From Candidatus Woesearchaeota archaeon (GTDB lineage: Archaea > Nanobdellota > Nanobdellia > Woesearchaeales > JAFGUC01), in contig JAFGUC010000043.1 in NCBI GenBank assembly GCA_016938695.1, positions 1 to 64,000 on the forward strand: a DNA stretch of 64,000 bases, given 5' to 3'. How positions within the stretch are numbered: the stretch's first letter is position 1; the number at the start of each line of letters is the position of its first letter. Made by a program: the position numbers and the translations under genes. This document shows positions 18,279 to 27,218 of this stretch, piece after piece. A model generated the notes under the pieces. The model did not search any database. It was not told where the DNA came from and saw only the letters and a program-made list of their open reading frames with translations.

Positions 18279-20459
18279 TTATTGGTTGTCAGTTAAACCC
18301 TTTCGAGATCTAATTTGACCAACAATTTTTCCTTGAAGTTCATCTGGTAATCTCTCAAAGCTTTGATCAATTACAAAACTTACTCCTCGTCCACCAGTAG
18401 CGCTTCTAAGTTCTGAAGACATACCAAACATTTCACCAACAGGTAATTTTCCTTTAACAATTACTTCTGCGTCTGTTTGTTCCATGTCAACAAGCATTCC
18501 TCGTTTGTTGGAAATAAGCTTTGAAACTTCACCCATATATTCGATTGGTGCTTCAAACTGTAATGTTTGAACCGGTTCGTATAATACTGGATGTGCATCT
18601 GCAATAGCTCCTCTGATACCTTCTCTAACTGCTGGATAAAGCTGTGCTGGACCTCTGTGAATTGCGTCCTCGTGTAGTTTACAATCAAGTAAAGTTACTT
18701 TCAAACCAAAACATGGTTCGTGTGCTACTGGACCTTTTTTCATAACGTCCTCAAACATATCCATTACCATTTCGATAATTTCTCCGATATGAATGATACC
18801 TCTTGTTCCATCAATTAAAAGATTTCCTTCACAAATGTCTCTTACACTTCTTGCTAATTTAGTATCATAGCCAAGATCTAAGAACTTCTGAACAATTCCT
18901 TCATCTTTCTTTCTGATTCTAGTATTGTTTTGAATTTCACCAGATTTAATTGCTGCTGAAATCTCAGGTTCTAACATCTCAACTGAAAAGTACAACTTGT
19001 TGTGTTTGTTAGGAGACTTTCCTTCAAAAGGTTCTGAAGTTTTTCCTTTAACAGTTTCTCTGTAAACAACAATTGGTGGTGAAGTTTTAACTTCAACTCC
19101 TTTCTCAGTTCTGATACGGTTTTCGATAACTTCTAAGTGAAGTTCTCCCATACCACTAAGTAAGTGTTCTCCAGTTTCTTCGTTGATTTCAATATGAACT
19201 GTTGGATCTTCCTTGTTAACTTGTCGTAAAACATCTAGAAGTTTACTCAAATCTCCTGGGTTTTTTGCCTCAATTGATTTTGTAATAACTGGGTCGAAAA
19301 TGTGACTCAATTCTTCAAAAGGTTCACGTTCACTCATTGTTACAGTTTCACCAGGCATTGATTCTCTCAAACCTGAAACTCCAATGATGTTTCCTGAAGG
19401 CACATTATCTACAATTTCTCTTTTTGCTCCATTGTAAATAAATACTTGCTGAACTCTAGATTTTACTTTAGCTCTGTTTAAGTATACTTCTGCTCCTCGT
19501 TTCATTGTTCCTGAGAATAATCGTCCCATTGCAATTTCTCCAGCTTGTGGATCAACAACAACTTTGATTACAACAAAAAACAATGGACCGTTTGGATTAC
19601 AAGCTGATAAAGATTTTCCATCTTCACTTTCCAAATCTCCATGCCATAATTTTCTAATTCTGTATGGGGATGCAGTAACTGGATTTGGTAAATGCTCTAC
19701 AACAGCATCTAATACAACTTGGTGGATTGGTGCTTTGTGTTTCAAATCTTTCCATGCTTCTGGATTTGAATCATCATTATATGCAGAAATAATTTCTTTA
19801 AATGAAACATTGTGTTTCTTCATATAAGGTAAACTTAAACCCCAGTTATGGAATGCTGAACCAAAACAAACACTACCATCTTGAACATTCACTTGGAATT
19901 TTTCTTTAAACTCATCAGGTGCAAGTTCTCTAATTTTTTGGTTTACTGATGCGATGATTTTAGTAAATCTTTCCATCATTGCTTCAGGAGTTAGTTTTAA
20001 TTCTTTGATTAAACGATCAACTTTGTTAATAAACAAGATTGGCTTAACTCTTTCTCTTAATGCTTGTTTCAAAACAGTTTCTGTCTGTGGCATTATACCT
20101 TCAACTGCACAGCATAAAGTTACTGCACCATCAACTGCTCTCATAGCTCGAGTAACGTCTCCACCGAAATCAACGTGACCAGGTGTATCGATTAAGTTAA
20201 CTAAGTATTCTTGTCCATCCACACTGTGAACCATTGAAACAGCTGCTGAATCAATAGTAATTCCTCTTTCCTGCTCATCTGCGTGGAAATCAAGCTGACA
20301 TGCTTTACCAGCTAAATCCTCACTCATCATACCAGCACCTGCAAGCAAGTTATCGGAAAAAGTTGTTTTTCCGTGGTCGATGTGAGCACAAATTGCAATA
20401 TTTCGTATGTTTTTAGGGTTCTTCATACCTTGTAAAACCCTATCAACCATTTTAGCCAT
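18279..20459 (-). CDS. fusA: Translation elongation factor 2
   Basis: A 726-residue EF-2 GTPase that drives ribosomal translocation. N-terminal GTPase motifs are AHIDHGKTTFSD (G1), RGITI (G2), DTPGHVDF (G3) and NKVDR (G4); domains II-V follow. The domain IV tip reads HEDAIHRGPAQ, in which His601 is the residue converted to diphthamide, the product of the Dph pathway represented by the fusion at 13240. AAAGGTGAT precedes the ATG. It ends a run with NDK, L24e, S28e and L7Ae on the same strand, a common archaeal cluster. Confidence 0.97.
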   Translation of the reverse strand: MAKMVDRVLQGMKNPKNIRNIAICAHIDHGKTTFSDNLLAGAGMMSEDLAGKACQLDFHADEQERGITIDSAAVSMVHSVDGQEYLVNLIDTPGHVDFGGDVTRAMRAVDGAVTLCCAVEGIMPQTETVLKQALRERVKPILFINKVDRLIKELKLTPEAMMERFTKIIASVNQKIRELAPDEFKEKFQVNVQDGSVCFGSAFHNWGLSLPYMKKHNVSFKEIISAYNDDSNPEAWKDLKHKAPIHQVVLDAVVEHLPNPVTASPYRIRKLWHGDLESEDGKSLSACNPNGPLFFVVIKVVVDPQAGEIAMGRLFSGTMKRGAEVYLNRAKVKSRVQQVFIYNGAKREIVDNVPSGNIIGVSGLRESMPGETVTMSEREPFEELSHIFDPVITKSIEAKNPGDLSKLLDVLRQVNKEDPTVHIEINEETGEHLLSGMGELHLEVIENRIRTEKGVEVKTSPPIVVYRETVKGKTSEPFEGKSPNKHNKLYFSVEMLEPEISAAIKSGEIQNNTRIRKKDEGIVQKFLDLGYDTKLARSVRDICEGNLLIDGTRGIIHIGEIIEMVMDMFEDVMKKGPVAHEPCFGLKVTLLDCKLHEDAIHRGPAQLYPAVREGIRGAIADAHPVLYEPVQTLQFEAPIEYMGEVSKLISNKRGMLVDMEQTDAEVIVKGKLPVGEMFGMSSELRSATGGRGVSFVIDQSFERLPDELQGKIVGQIRSRKGLTDNQ

Positions 20460-20478
20460 AATAAATCACCTTTAGATT

Positions 20479-20970
20479 TTAATTTAAAATATGTACATCA
20501 TGCACTGTAGTATATGAGTGAATTTCAGACTTATCAAACCAAAGTTCAATTTCTTTTTTTGCGTCAGTCTCATTTGCAGATGCGTGAATAACGTTCTTTA
20601 CTCCAATTCCTTTCTTGTTAGCATAACCATAGCTTACATGCGCAAAATCTCCACGAATTGTTCCTGGAGGTGCACTCTTAGGTTCTGTTGAACCAACCAT
20701 TTTTCTAACAAGTTCAATTGAATCGACACCCTCAAGAACCATTGAAACAACTGGACCCATAGTAATCATTGCTTCTAGTCCTGGATAAAATGCCTTTTCA
20801 ACATGTTCTGCATAATGCTTCTTTGAAAATTCACCATCTACCCAAACCATTCTCATTGCAACGATTTTTAATCCAACTTTTTCAAATCTTCCGATTACTT
20901 CGCCGATAAGTCCACGCTGAACACCATCTGGTTTAACCAAAACAAGTGTTCTCTGCAAATCCTCATTCAT
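20479..20970 (-). CDS. ndk: Nucleoside diphosphate kinase
   Basis: A 163-residue NDK that exchanges phosphate between nucleoside tri- and diphosphates. TLVLVKPDGVQRGLIG is the family N-terminus, and the active-site histidine is in NVIHASAN. The ATG at 20970 has AAGGTG 7 bases upstream; a GTG at 20979 is inside that ribosome binding site and is unlikely to be used. Located directly after L24e, as in many archaea. Confidence 0.96.
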   Translation of the reverse strand: MNEDLQRTLVLVKPDGVQRGLIGEVIGRFEKVGLKIVAMRMVWVDGEFSKKHYAEHVEKAFYPGLEAMITMGPVVSMVLEGVDSIELVRKMVGSTEPKSAPPGTIRGDFAHVSYGYANKKGIGVKNVIHASANETDAKKEIELWFDKSEIHSYTTVHDVHILN

Positions 20971-20987
20971 CTCATTCACCTTCGAAA

Positions 20988-21185
20988 TTAAGCTTGTTGC
21001 TTATCTCCTTTTTTCAATGCTTGATGTTCTTCAGTCCATTTAGTATTCCTTGGTTTTCTGTTAAGTTTTAACAAATTTTTCTGACATCTATTTGAGCAAA
21101 AATAAAACATTTTACCGTCATTTTTGATTAAAACTTTACCAGTTCCAACAGGAAGTTCTTTACCACAAAATTTACATTTAGCCAT
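20988..21185 (-). CDS. rpl24e: Ribosomal protein L24e
   Basis: A 65-residue zinc-ribbon ribosomal protein of the large subunit, found in archaea and eukaryotes. The N-terminal CKFCGKELPVGTG and FYFCSNRCQKN supply the four metal-binding cysteines. It begins 6 bases after S28e stops and is followed by NDK, the usual archaeal order. Confidence 0.96.
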   Translation of the reverse strand: MAKCKFCGKELPVGTGKVLIKNDGKMFYFCSNRCQKNLLKLNRKPRNTKWTEEHQALKKGDKQQA

Positions 21186-21191
21186 TTATCC

Positions 21192-21470
21192 TCACCTTCT
21201 TCGTGAGTTCAATTTTTGCGCTTCAAACTCGGTTTCTCTAAGCATAAGAATATCCCCTACTTTTACAGGACCACGTACGTTTCTTCGCAAAATTTTATTA
21301 GAATCTCGTCCATCAAGGACTTTACATCTCACTTGCAAAGCTTCGCCTCGAGTGCCTGTTCTTCCCATGATTTCTTCAACAGAAGCTCTAAAACCTGGAG
21401 TAAACAAAACTCCGCCCTTCTTTGATGAATCATCGGAAGCTGAATTGTTATTGTTATCGTTTCTTGCCAT
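21192..21470 (-). CDS. rps28e: Ribosomal protein S28e
   Basis: A 92-residue small-subunit protein with an OB fold: [20 protein letters not shown], then [19 protein letters not shown] is the diagnostic core. The first 25 residues are an unusual Asn/Ser/Asp-rich low-complexity extension not needed for the fold. It lies between L7Ae and L24e in one operon. Confidence 0.96.
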   Translation of the reverse strand: MARNDNNNNSASDDSSKKGGVLFTPGFRASVEEIMGRTGTRGEALQVRCKVLDGRDSNKILRRNVRGPVKVGDILMLRETEFEAQKLNSRRR

Positions 21471-21483
21471 TCTAATCTACTCC

Positions 21484-21819
21484 TTAGTTAGATGCTGCGT
21501 CAACGATTGTTTTGATTTTATCCTTAGCTTCGCCTTCTTTAATAATTGCTACTGCTACAGTTGCTACAGGTAAACCTGCTGCTGCACCTAAGTCTGATTT
21601 TGAAGGTACTTTAACTGCTACAATTCCTTTTTCTTTTGCAAGAACAGGGATGTGCATAATAATCTCTGCAGGACTTACATCACCAGCATAAGCAACTAGC
21701 TTTGCAGTTCCTCTTTCTAGAGCTTTAGTAATTTCATTACAACCTTTTTTAATTTTTCCAGTCTGTCTTGCTAGCTCAATTGCTTCTAAAGACAAATTAC
21801 TCATTTCGTTTTCATCCAT
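21484..21819 (-). CDS. rpl7ae: Ribosomal protein L7Ae
   Basis: A 111-residue protein that binds kink-turn RNA in the ribosome, box C/D and H/ACA RNPs and RNase P. ALERGTAKLVAYAGDVSPAE and GAAAGLPVATVAVAI are the family core. An in-frame upstream extension exists to 21888, but ATG 21819 has AGAGGT at proper spacing and starts at the usual place. The mRNA leader of about 110 bases holds a C/D-box-like element (21857-21921), which could bind L7Ae itself. Confidence 0.95.
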   Translation of the reverse strand: MDENEMSNLSLEAIELARQTGKIKKGCNEITKALERGTAKLVAYAGDVSPAEIIMHIPVLAKEKGIVAVKVPSKSDLGAAAGLPVATVAVAIIKEGEAKDKIKTIVDAASN

Positions 21820-21856
21820 TTTAGGTAACCTCTCTTCGTTGATTATAATAGACAAT

Positions 21857-21921
21857 TGGCTCAGAATAAGAATGATGTTAATCAACATCTACCTCATTCA
21901 AACCAAAAGGTCATCATAAAT
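21857..21921 (-). ncRNA. Candidate C/D-box sRNA or L7Ae-binding leader element
   Basis: On the minus strand a perfect C box, ATGATGA (21911-21917), is followed 46 bases later by a D box, CTGA (21861-21864). Between them are possible D' (TTGA) and C' (ATGTTGA) boxes and a 6-bp hairpin GATGTT/AACATC (21874-21889). The promoter TTTATAAAG at 21952-21960 places the RNA 5' end near 21930, just before the C box. It is either an sRNA co-transcribed with L7Ae or a k-turn used for feedback control. The terminal stem is weak. Confidence 0.45.
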
Positions 21922-21951
21922 CATAGGTAATACTAGTTTGGAACGTGAACT

Positions 21952-21960
21952 CTTTATAAA
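21952..21960 (-). promoter_or_regulatory. TATA box of the L7Ae ribosomal operon
   Basis: Minus-strand TTTATAAAG, the only strong TATA element upstream of L7Ae. It predicts a transcript start near 21930 and hence a leader of about 110 bases, unusual in a genome with many leaderless genes. Confidence 0.55.
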
Positions 21961-22027
21961 TGTTTTGTTTTAAATTATAGAAAAAATAAAAGAATTAAAA
22001 AAATTATTCCTGCAGTCCATAACATAT

Positions 22028-23842
22028 CTATTCGACGGTTACAGACTTTGCAAGATTCCTAGGCTTATCAACATCTATTCCCTTGCTATCTGCGATATAA
22101 TATGCCAACAATTGTAAAGGTATTACATCAAGTATTGGAGAGATTTCTTCAATTGAAGACATAACAGAAATTGTGTTCTTCGTTAAATGTGAAACCAAAG
22201 AATCATTCTCATCAATTAATGCAATTATCTCTCCACCACGAGCTTTAATTTCTTCCATATTACTTAATATCTTCTCATAAGTATGATCTTGTGGAGCAAT
22301 AAAAACTACAGGCATATCTTTATCGATTAATGCAATTGGACCATGTTTCATTTCCGCAGCAGGATATCCTTCAGAATGAATATATGAAATCTCTTTTAAT
22401 TTCAATGCACCTTCTAAAGCAACTGGAAAGTTCATTCCTCGACCAAGATATAAAGCATTGCTATATTTCTTGAAGTCCTCGGCAAGTTTTTTTATTGTGC
22501 CAGTCTTTTCAAATTGTTCTAACATCAAAGAAACTTTTTCAGGTAACAATTGTAATTCTTCTAATACCAAAGAATCAACTTTCTTTCCCAATCTTTGTCT
22601 AAAAAACAAAGAAATCAACAACAAATCAATTACTTGAGTTGTAAAAGCTTTTGTACTTGCAACACCAATTTCTGGGCCCGCATGCAAATAAACAACATAA
22701 TCAACCTCACGAGCAATAGTTGAACCAACAACATTTACAAGACCAAGAGTTTTTGCACCTTTTGATTTTGCTTCACGTAAAGCAGCAAGAGTATCTGCTG
22801 TTTCACCAGATTGCGATATTGCAATAACTAAATCATTCTCTGTAACTAATGGATTTCTATAACGAAATTCAGAAGCATAATCAACTTCAACAGGAATCTC
22901 ACAATTTCTTTCAAAATAATACTTTCCTATCAATGCAGAATGCCAACTTGTTCCACAAGCAGTAATTATTATTCTTCGTATTCCAAACAAATCAATATTG
23001 AAATCAAACCAAACTTTATTATCTTTAATTCTTCCACGTAAAGTATTTTCAATCGCAGTAGGTTGTTCATAAATCTCTTTAAGCATAAAATGTTTGTATC
23101 CCCCTTTTTCAATTTGATCAATTGACCATTTTATCTCATGAATTTTTTTGCCTAAAACTGCACCTTTCAGATTTTTAACAGCATATGAATGAGCATCAAA
23201 AACAACTAACTCATCATCGTTAAGATACATAACTCGTCTAGTATATTCTAAAATTGCAGAAACATCCGAAGACACAAACATTTCATCTTCACCTATTCCA
23301 ACAACTAATGGAGAACCTCGTCGTGCAGCAACTAACTTCTCAGAAGTTTTGGACATCACAAGCAATCCGAAAGTTCCTTCAACTAATTCTAATGCTTTAA
23401 CTACTGCAGATTCTAAATTACAATCCTCATAAAACTTAGAAATTAAATGAGCAAGAACCTCAGAATCTGTTTCAGAAACAAATTTAATCCCTTCAGCAAT
23501 TAGCATTTTTTTTAGAGTCATATAATTCTCAATAATACCATTATGAACAATAGCAATTTCACCAGTAGAATCAAAGTGTGGATGAGCATTAACTTCAGTT
23601 GGTTCACCATGAGTTGCCCATCTAGTATGAGCAATACCCACAAAACAATTTTTAAAATTTTTAGAGGATAAAGCATCCTCTAATTCTAAGATTCTACCCT
23701 TTCGTTTAACATACTCAAGACCAAATTTTGTTTTAACACAAATTCCTGAACTGTCGTATCCTCTATATTCAAGTCGTTTCAATCCAGATAAAAGAATTGG
23801 ACATGCACTCTTTTTACCAATATATCCTACAATTCCACACAT
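22028..23842 (-). CDS. glmS: Glutamine:fructose-6-phosphate aminotransferase
   Basis: A 604-residue GlmS that makes glucosamine-6-phosphate from fructose-6-phosphate and glutamine, the first step to UDP-GlcNAc. Cys2 of MCGIVGYIG is the glutaminase nucleophile, with HTRWATHGEPTEVNAHPH and HNGIIENY. Two SIS domains follow (CGTSWHSALIGK, SQSGETADTLAAL, GRGMNFPVALEGALKLKEISY), ending in DKPRNLAKSVTVE. GAGGTG precedes the ATG. Monocistronic by context. The product feeds cell-surface glycan synthesis. Confidence 0.96.
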   Translation of the reverse strand: MCGIVGYIGKKSACPILLSGLKRLEYRGYDSSGICVKTKFGLEYVKRKGRILELEDALSSKNFKNCFVGIAHTRWATHGEPTEVNAHPHFDSTGEIAIVHNGIIENYMTLKKMLIAEGIKFVSETDSEVLAHLISKFYEDCNLESAVVKALELVEGTFGLLVMSKTSEKLVAARRGSPLVVGIGEDEMFVSSDVSAILEYTRRVMYLNDDELVVFDAHSYAVKNLKGAVLGKKIHEIKWSIDQIEKGGYKHFMLKEIYEQPTAIENTLRGRIKDNKVWFDFNIDLFGIRRIIITACGTSWHSALIGKYYFERNCEIPVEVDYASEFRYRNPLVTENDLVIAISQSGETADTLAALREAKSKGAKTLGLVNVVGSTIAREVDYVVYLHAGPEIGVASTKAFTTQVIDLLLISLFFRQRLGKKVDSLVLEELQLLPEKVSLMLEQFEKTGTIKKLAEDFKKYSNALYLGRGMNFPVALEGALKLKEISYIHSEGYPAAEMKHGPIALIDKDMPVVFIAPQDHTYEKILSNMEEIKARGGEIIALIDENDSLVSHLTKNTISVMSSIEEISPILDVIPLQLLAYYIADSKGIDVDKPRNLAKSVTVE

Positions 23843-23949
23843 ATAATTTTCACCTCAAATAAAATAACCAATTCGACCAATAAAAACGCAAAAGTATATA
23901 AACCTTAAAAAAAATATTTTTTAACTATTATAAATTATTTTATATAGGT

Positions 23950-23983
23950 TTGTTTTCAGAAAAGAAGTAACGACTGAAAACAA
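23950..23983. promoter_or_regulatory. 10-bp inverted repeat upstream of an HTH gene
   Basis: TTGTTTTCAG (23950-23959) and CTGAAAACAA (23974-23983) are perfect complements separated by 14 bases. The repeat lies just downstream of a TATA-like TTTTATATAGG and 69 bp before the HTH gene. It could be an operator for autoregulation or a leader hairpin. Confidence 0.4.
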
Positions 23984-24051
23984 CGCTCAAAATACCATAA
24001 TTAAAAACAAGAAAATAAACACCTAAAAATAAATTGTTATAACTGGTTAAA

Positions 24052-24963
24052 ATGATAATTGTAAAAAAAGAAAAAGAAGACATATACACGTTAAAAACAA
24101 AAGAAATATCCTTAAAATCATTAAAGTCATTAAAATCAGAACTTGCACAAAAAATTCTTCAAATCCTATCTAAAAAAATCATGTATCCTAAGCAAATTGC
24201 AAAGGAATTAAAGATGCATGAACAAAAAATTTACTACCACATCAGACTTCTAGAAAAAGCAGGAATAATTAAAATTGCAAAACAAGAATCAATGCAAGGT
24301 GCAACCGCAACATATTATGAATTAACTGAAAAATCATTTACAATTAGATTTGGAGAATATGAAAAAACTCAACAAATCAATGGTATAAAAAATGAATCCG
24401 AATTTTTGCAACCATTCATTGAAGATGGAAAACTAGATTCATTAATAATTGTAGGAAGTCCTGATCCACACGGTCCAGAAAAAGCAAGGTCTAGAGACGG
24501 ATACTACGGAATGGATTTAGCATTATTCATTGGTACTTTTCTAAATTACGTTCCAATCTCAAAAGTAAAACTCGACACAGAAACAAGAGACTCTGATTTA
24601 GACAATAACTTAATAATAATAGGCGGACCAATAGTAAATAAAATTACAGAAAAAATAAATAACAATATGCCAATAAGATTTCACGAAGGAAAAATAATTT
24701 CAACACTTTCTGGAAATCAATATAATGCAGATGAAACTGGAATTATTGTAAAGATAAGAAATCCATTTTCAAAAAATAAATTTTGCTTAATTATTGCTGG
24801 AAAAAGAAATTCAGGAACAAAAGCAGCAATACTAGCATTCTTGCAAGATTTCAAACAAATACGACAAGGAAATAACTACAACAAAAACCAAATCGCAAAA
24901 GTTGTAGAAGGAATTGATCTTGATTCAGATGGAATAATCGACTTTGCAGAATTTAGAGAATAA
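24052..24963 (+). CDS. ArsR-like HTH protein with an S-layer-C-like domain and a calcium-loop tail
   Basis: A 303-residue protein. Residues 28-80 are a winged HTH (KIMYPKQIAKELKMHEQKIYYHIRLLEKAGII). Residues 120-280 contain SLIIVGSPDPHGPEKARSRD and NNLIIIGGPIVN, a pattern I know from C-terminal domains of archaeal S-layer and related proteins. The C-terminus DLDSDGIIDFAEF matches an EF-hand-type DxDxDG calcium loop. No signal peptide or membrane segment, so it is cytoplasmic. It is probably a transcription regulator with a ligand or metal-sensing domain; the ligand is unknown. Confidence 0.65.
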   Translation: MIIVKKEKEDIYTLKTKEISLKSLKSLKSELAQKILQILSKKIMYPKQIAKELKMHEQKIYYHIRLLEKAGIIKIAKQESMQGATATYYELTEKSFTIRFGEYEKTQQINGIKNESEFLQPFIEDGKLDSLIIVGSPDPHGPEKARSRDGYYGMDLALFIGTFLNYVPISKVKLDTETRDSDLDNNLIIIGGPIVNKITEKINNNMPIRFHEGKIISTLSGNQYNADETGIIVKIRNPFSKNKFCLIIAGKRNSGTKAAILAFLQDFKQIRQGNNYNKNQIAKVVEGIDLDSDGIIDFAEFRE

Positions 24964-27216
24964 TCATTTGAAAAAATTAAAGATAATCTCAGACCAACCT
25001 TTTGGACCAATTAAAGAAGAACAAATATATTGGTCTGACGAACAAGTTCCATCAGGCCTCTTCACAAGATAAGGAAAGTCTACTACATCCAAAAAATTAA
25101 AATCATTTGGCGAATCTCCTAGACCTATAAAATCAACCCGCTTAAATTCTTCAATAAACAATTTCATTAAAATTTTTGTTGCAATACCTTTATCACAACC
25201 ATTATTTATTCCAATGAATCTTCCACCAACATTAGAATTAAATCCATATTTTAATGCAAGATCTTTGAACCTTTGAAGTCCATCAGAATCAAAATCTTCC
25301 AAATAACAACCATCAGCATAAAACTTTTGTTTAGAAATCTTGACCGAATCAGAAGACAATCCCGTTATAGAAGACAATTCAGAATCTGAAAATTCTGAAT
25401 AAATTCTAATAGGAAATCCAATTTCTGATTGAATTTTATGCAAAACATCTAAAGTTTTTTCATGCGAAGAATTCAATTCAAGAACAACATAATTCTCAAA
25501 TTCAACAACATTTTTCACATTATCAAATTTAAAATCACGAATATCAAATGAAAAATAGTTTTTTGGTACGTAAATTGCGGAACCATTCTCAGCGATAAAA
25601 GGCGCATTGTAATCTAAATTTTCAAGCAAATTTCTAACCTCGTAAAATGTCTTTGATGTACAAAAACATATAGGAATACTTTTTGATACCAGAAAATCAA
25701 ATGCATTTTTAGAATCTAAAGATGAATAATTATCATCAATAAAAGTTCGATCAATATCACTTAAAACAACATACTTAGTATCAACCTTTGAGAAATAATT
25801 TATGAGTACAGAATTATCAACAATATAATCTTCACAATCAGCTAAAGAAAATCCATATTCAATAATATTATTCAAACTAGTATAACATCCTTTAAGAGAT
25901 AGACTTTTAGAAATAATCTGTCGATTATAATCAATAACTGAATAATCAATATTCATAAATGATTCAACAAATGATTCCATTTCTCGACGTAATTTTGAAT
26001 AATCACAAGTATCAACTATTTCAATCTGATCCTCAAAGGAATAATTCTTAAAATCGATACCATCAACAAGTATAGAATCATAAAATCCCGGAAATTTAAT
26101 TCCCATATTTTCAAAATCTTCCATAACTAAATTAATTCTTCGTCCAATAACTTGTTTTCCAGTAATCCAACCTTCAACAAATGCAAATCCAAATCCTTCC
26201 AAAACAGATGTTGTAATAATAGAATGTGAAATAGAAAATAAATCTGGCAAAGTATATTGAATTATTTTACCATCCACCACTTTTCGTTCTGAATTTGGAC
26301 TAATTACTTCAAATCCAAAACCAATAACAACAGGAAGATTTCGTTCTTTTACAAAAGTCTTTATCTTTTCAGAATATTCAATATCCAAAGGACTGTTTGC
26401 ATCTAAAGATATTAATAACTGATATTCATCTGAAATTGAATTAATTAAATTTAATAACAATATAGCTTCAAGAATGTTTTTTCGTCTGATTACTTTAACA
26501 GGATACAAGATATTCTTACGAGTCTTTGAAAAAGTAAATCCATTCTTAATAGCAAATGAAGATATTAAATCCAATAAACCATTAGTATTAGTAGATTCTG
26601 ACGATAAAAATTCAATATCAACAGAATTTGGGAAAACAAAAATTCGTTCTGATGGAATTCCAAGTTTATGCAATAATCGTTTATCACGACTATTAATTGT
26701 CAAATACAAAGAATTCTTTGTCAATGGAAAAGCAAGTGAACCTGCTAAAAAAGAATCAAATTTTCCAGTACAATTCTGCATAAGTCTCAATCTATCAGGC
26801 CTATTATCCTCAGCAAAATCATGAACTTGATATAAAACTAATAAATTATCTAGATGTCGCAACGACAATAATTTTAGAGCAAGAGGTAGATATGAATTCT
26901 TGAACAAATTTATATTATGTACATGTATCACACATTTCTTAGAAAAATCTAATAACGATTCAAGTTTAGCAGACAAAGAATTTGCAAAATCACTTAATTC
27001 AGAAAACGAAGAAAAAATCTTATCATTATAATTTAATTCAGGAATCTTAAGATAATTAATATCAAAAATAGGAATATAATTAAATTGTTTTCCAGATTCA
27101 AGCAAAGTAAAAGAATTAAAAGAAAACTTAGAAAAAGCTTTCATCAAATTTTCAATAACTATTTTTACTCCTCCAGATTTCATATGAAAATGGAGTGCAT
27201 AATAATTATATTCCAT
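24964..27216 (-). CDS. Glycosyltransferase fused to HAD-family phosphoglycerate-sugar phosphatase
   Basis: A 750-residue fusion. Residues 1-460 are a GT4-type transferase (HMKSGGVKIVIENLMKAF, LYPVKVIRRKN, and the donor site EGFGFAFVEGW). Residues 480-750 are a HAD phosphatase resembling mannosyl-3-phosphoglycerate phosphatase: DIDRTFID with Asp487/489, CTSKT, ENGSAIY, and GLGDSPNDFNFLDVVD. Next to a GpgS-type gene this suggests that the transferase adds a second sugar (probably mannose) to glucosyl-3-phosphoglycerate and the HAD domain removes the phosphate, as MggA and MggB do separately in Petrotoga. The start at 27216 is 2 bases after the gpgS stop. Substrate assignment is inference. Confidence 0.75.
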   Translation of the reverse strand: MEYNYYALHFHMKSGGVKIVIENLMKAFSKFSFNSFTLLESGKQFNYIPIFDINYLKIPELNYNDKIFSSFSELSDFANSLSAKLESLLDFSKKCVIHVHNINLFKNSYLPLALKLLSLRHLDNLLVLYQVHDFAEDNRPDRLRLMQNCTGKFDSFLAGSLAFPLTKNSLYLTINSRDKRLLHKLGIPSERIFVFPNSVDIEFLSSESTNTNGLLDLISSFAIKNGFTFSKTRKNILYPVKVIRRKNILEAILLLNLINSISDEYQLLISLDANSPLDIEYSEKIKTFVKERNLPVVIGFGFEVISPNSERKVVDGKIIQYTLPDLFSISHSIITTSVLEGFGFAFVEGWITGKQVIGRRINLVMEDFENMGIKFPGFYDSILVDGIDFKNYSFEDQIEIVDTCDYSKLRREMESFVESFMNIDYSVIDYNRQIISKSLSLKGCYTSLNNIIEYGFSLADCEDYIVDNSVLINYFSKVDTKYVVLSDIDRTFIDDNYSSLDSKNAFDFLVSKSIPICFCTSKTFYEVRNLLENLDYNAPFIAENGSAIYVPKNYFSFDIRDFKFDNVKNVVEFENYVVLELNSSHEKTLDVLHKIQSEIGFPIRIYSEFSDSELSSITGLSSDSVKISKQKFYADGCYLEDFDSDGLQRFKDLALKYGFNSNVGGRFIGINNGCDKGIATKILMKLFIEEFKRVDFIGLGDSPNDFNFLDVVDFPYLVKRPDGTCSSDQYICSSLIGPKGWSEIIFNFFK

Positions 27217-27218
27217 GT

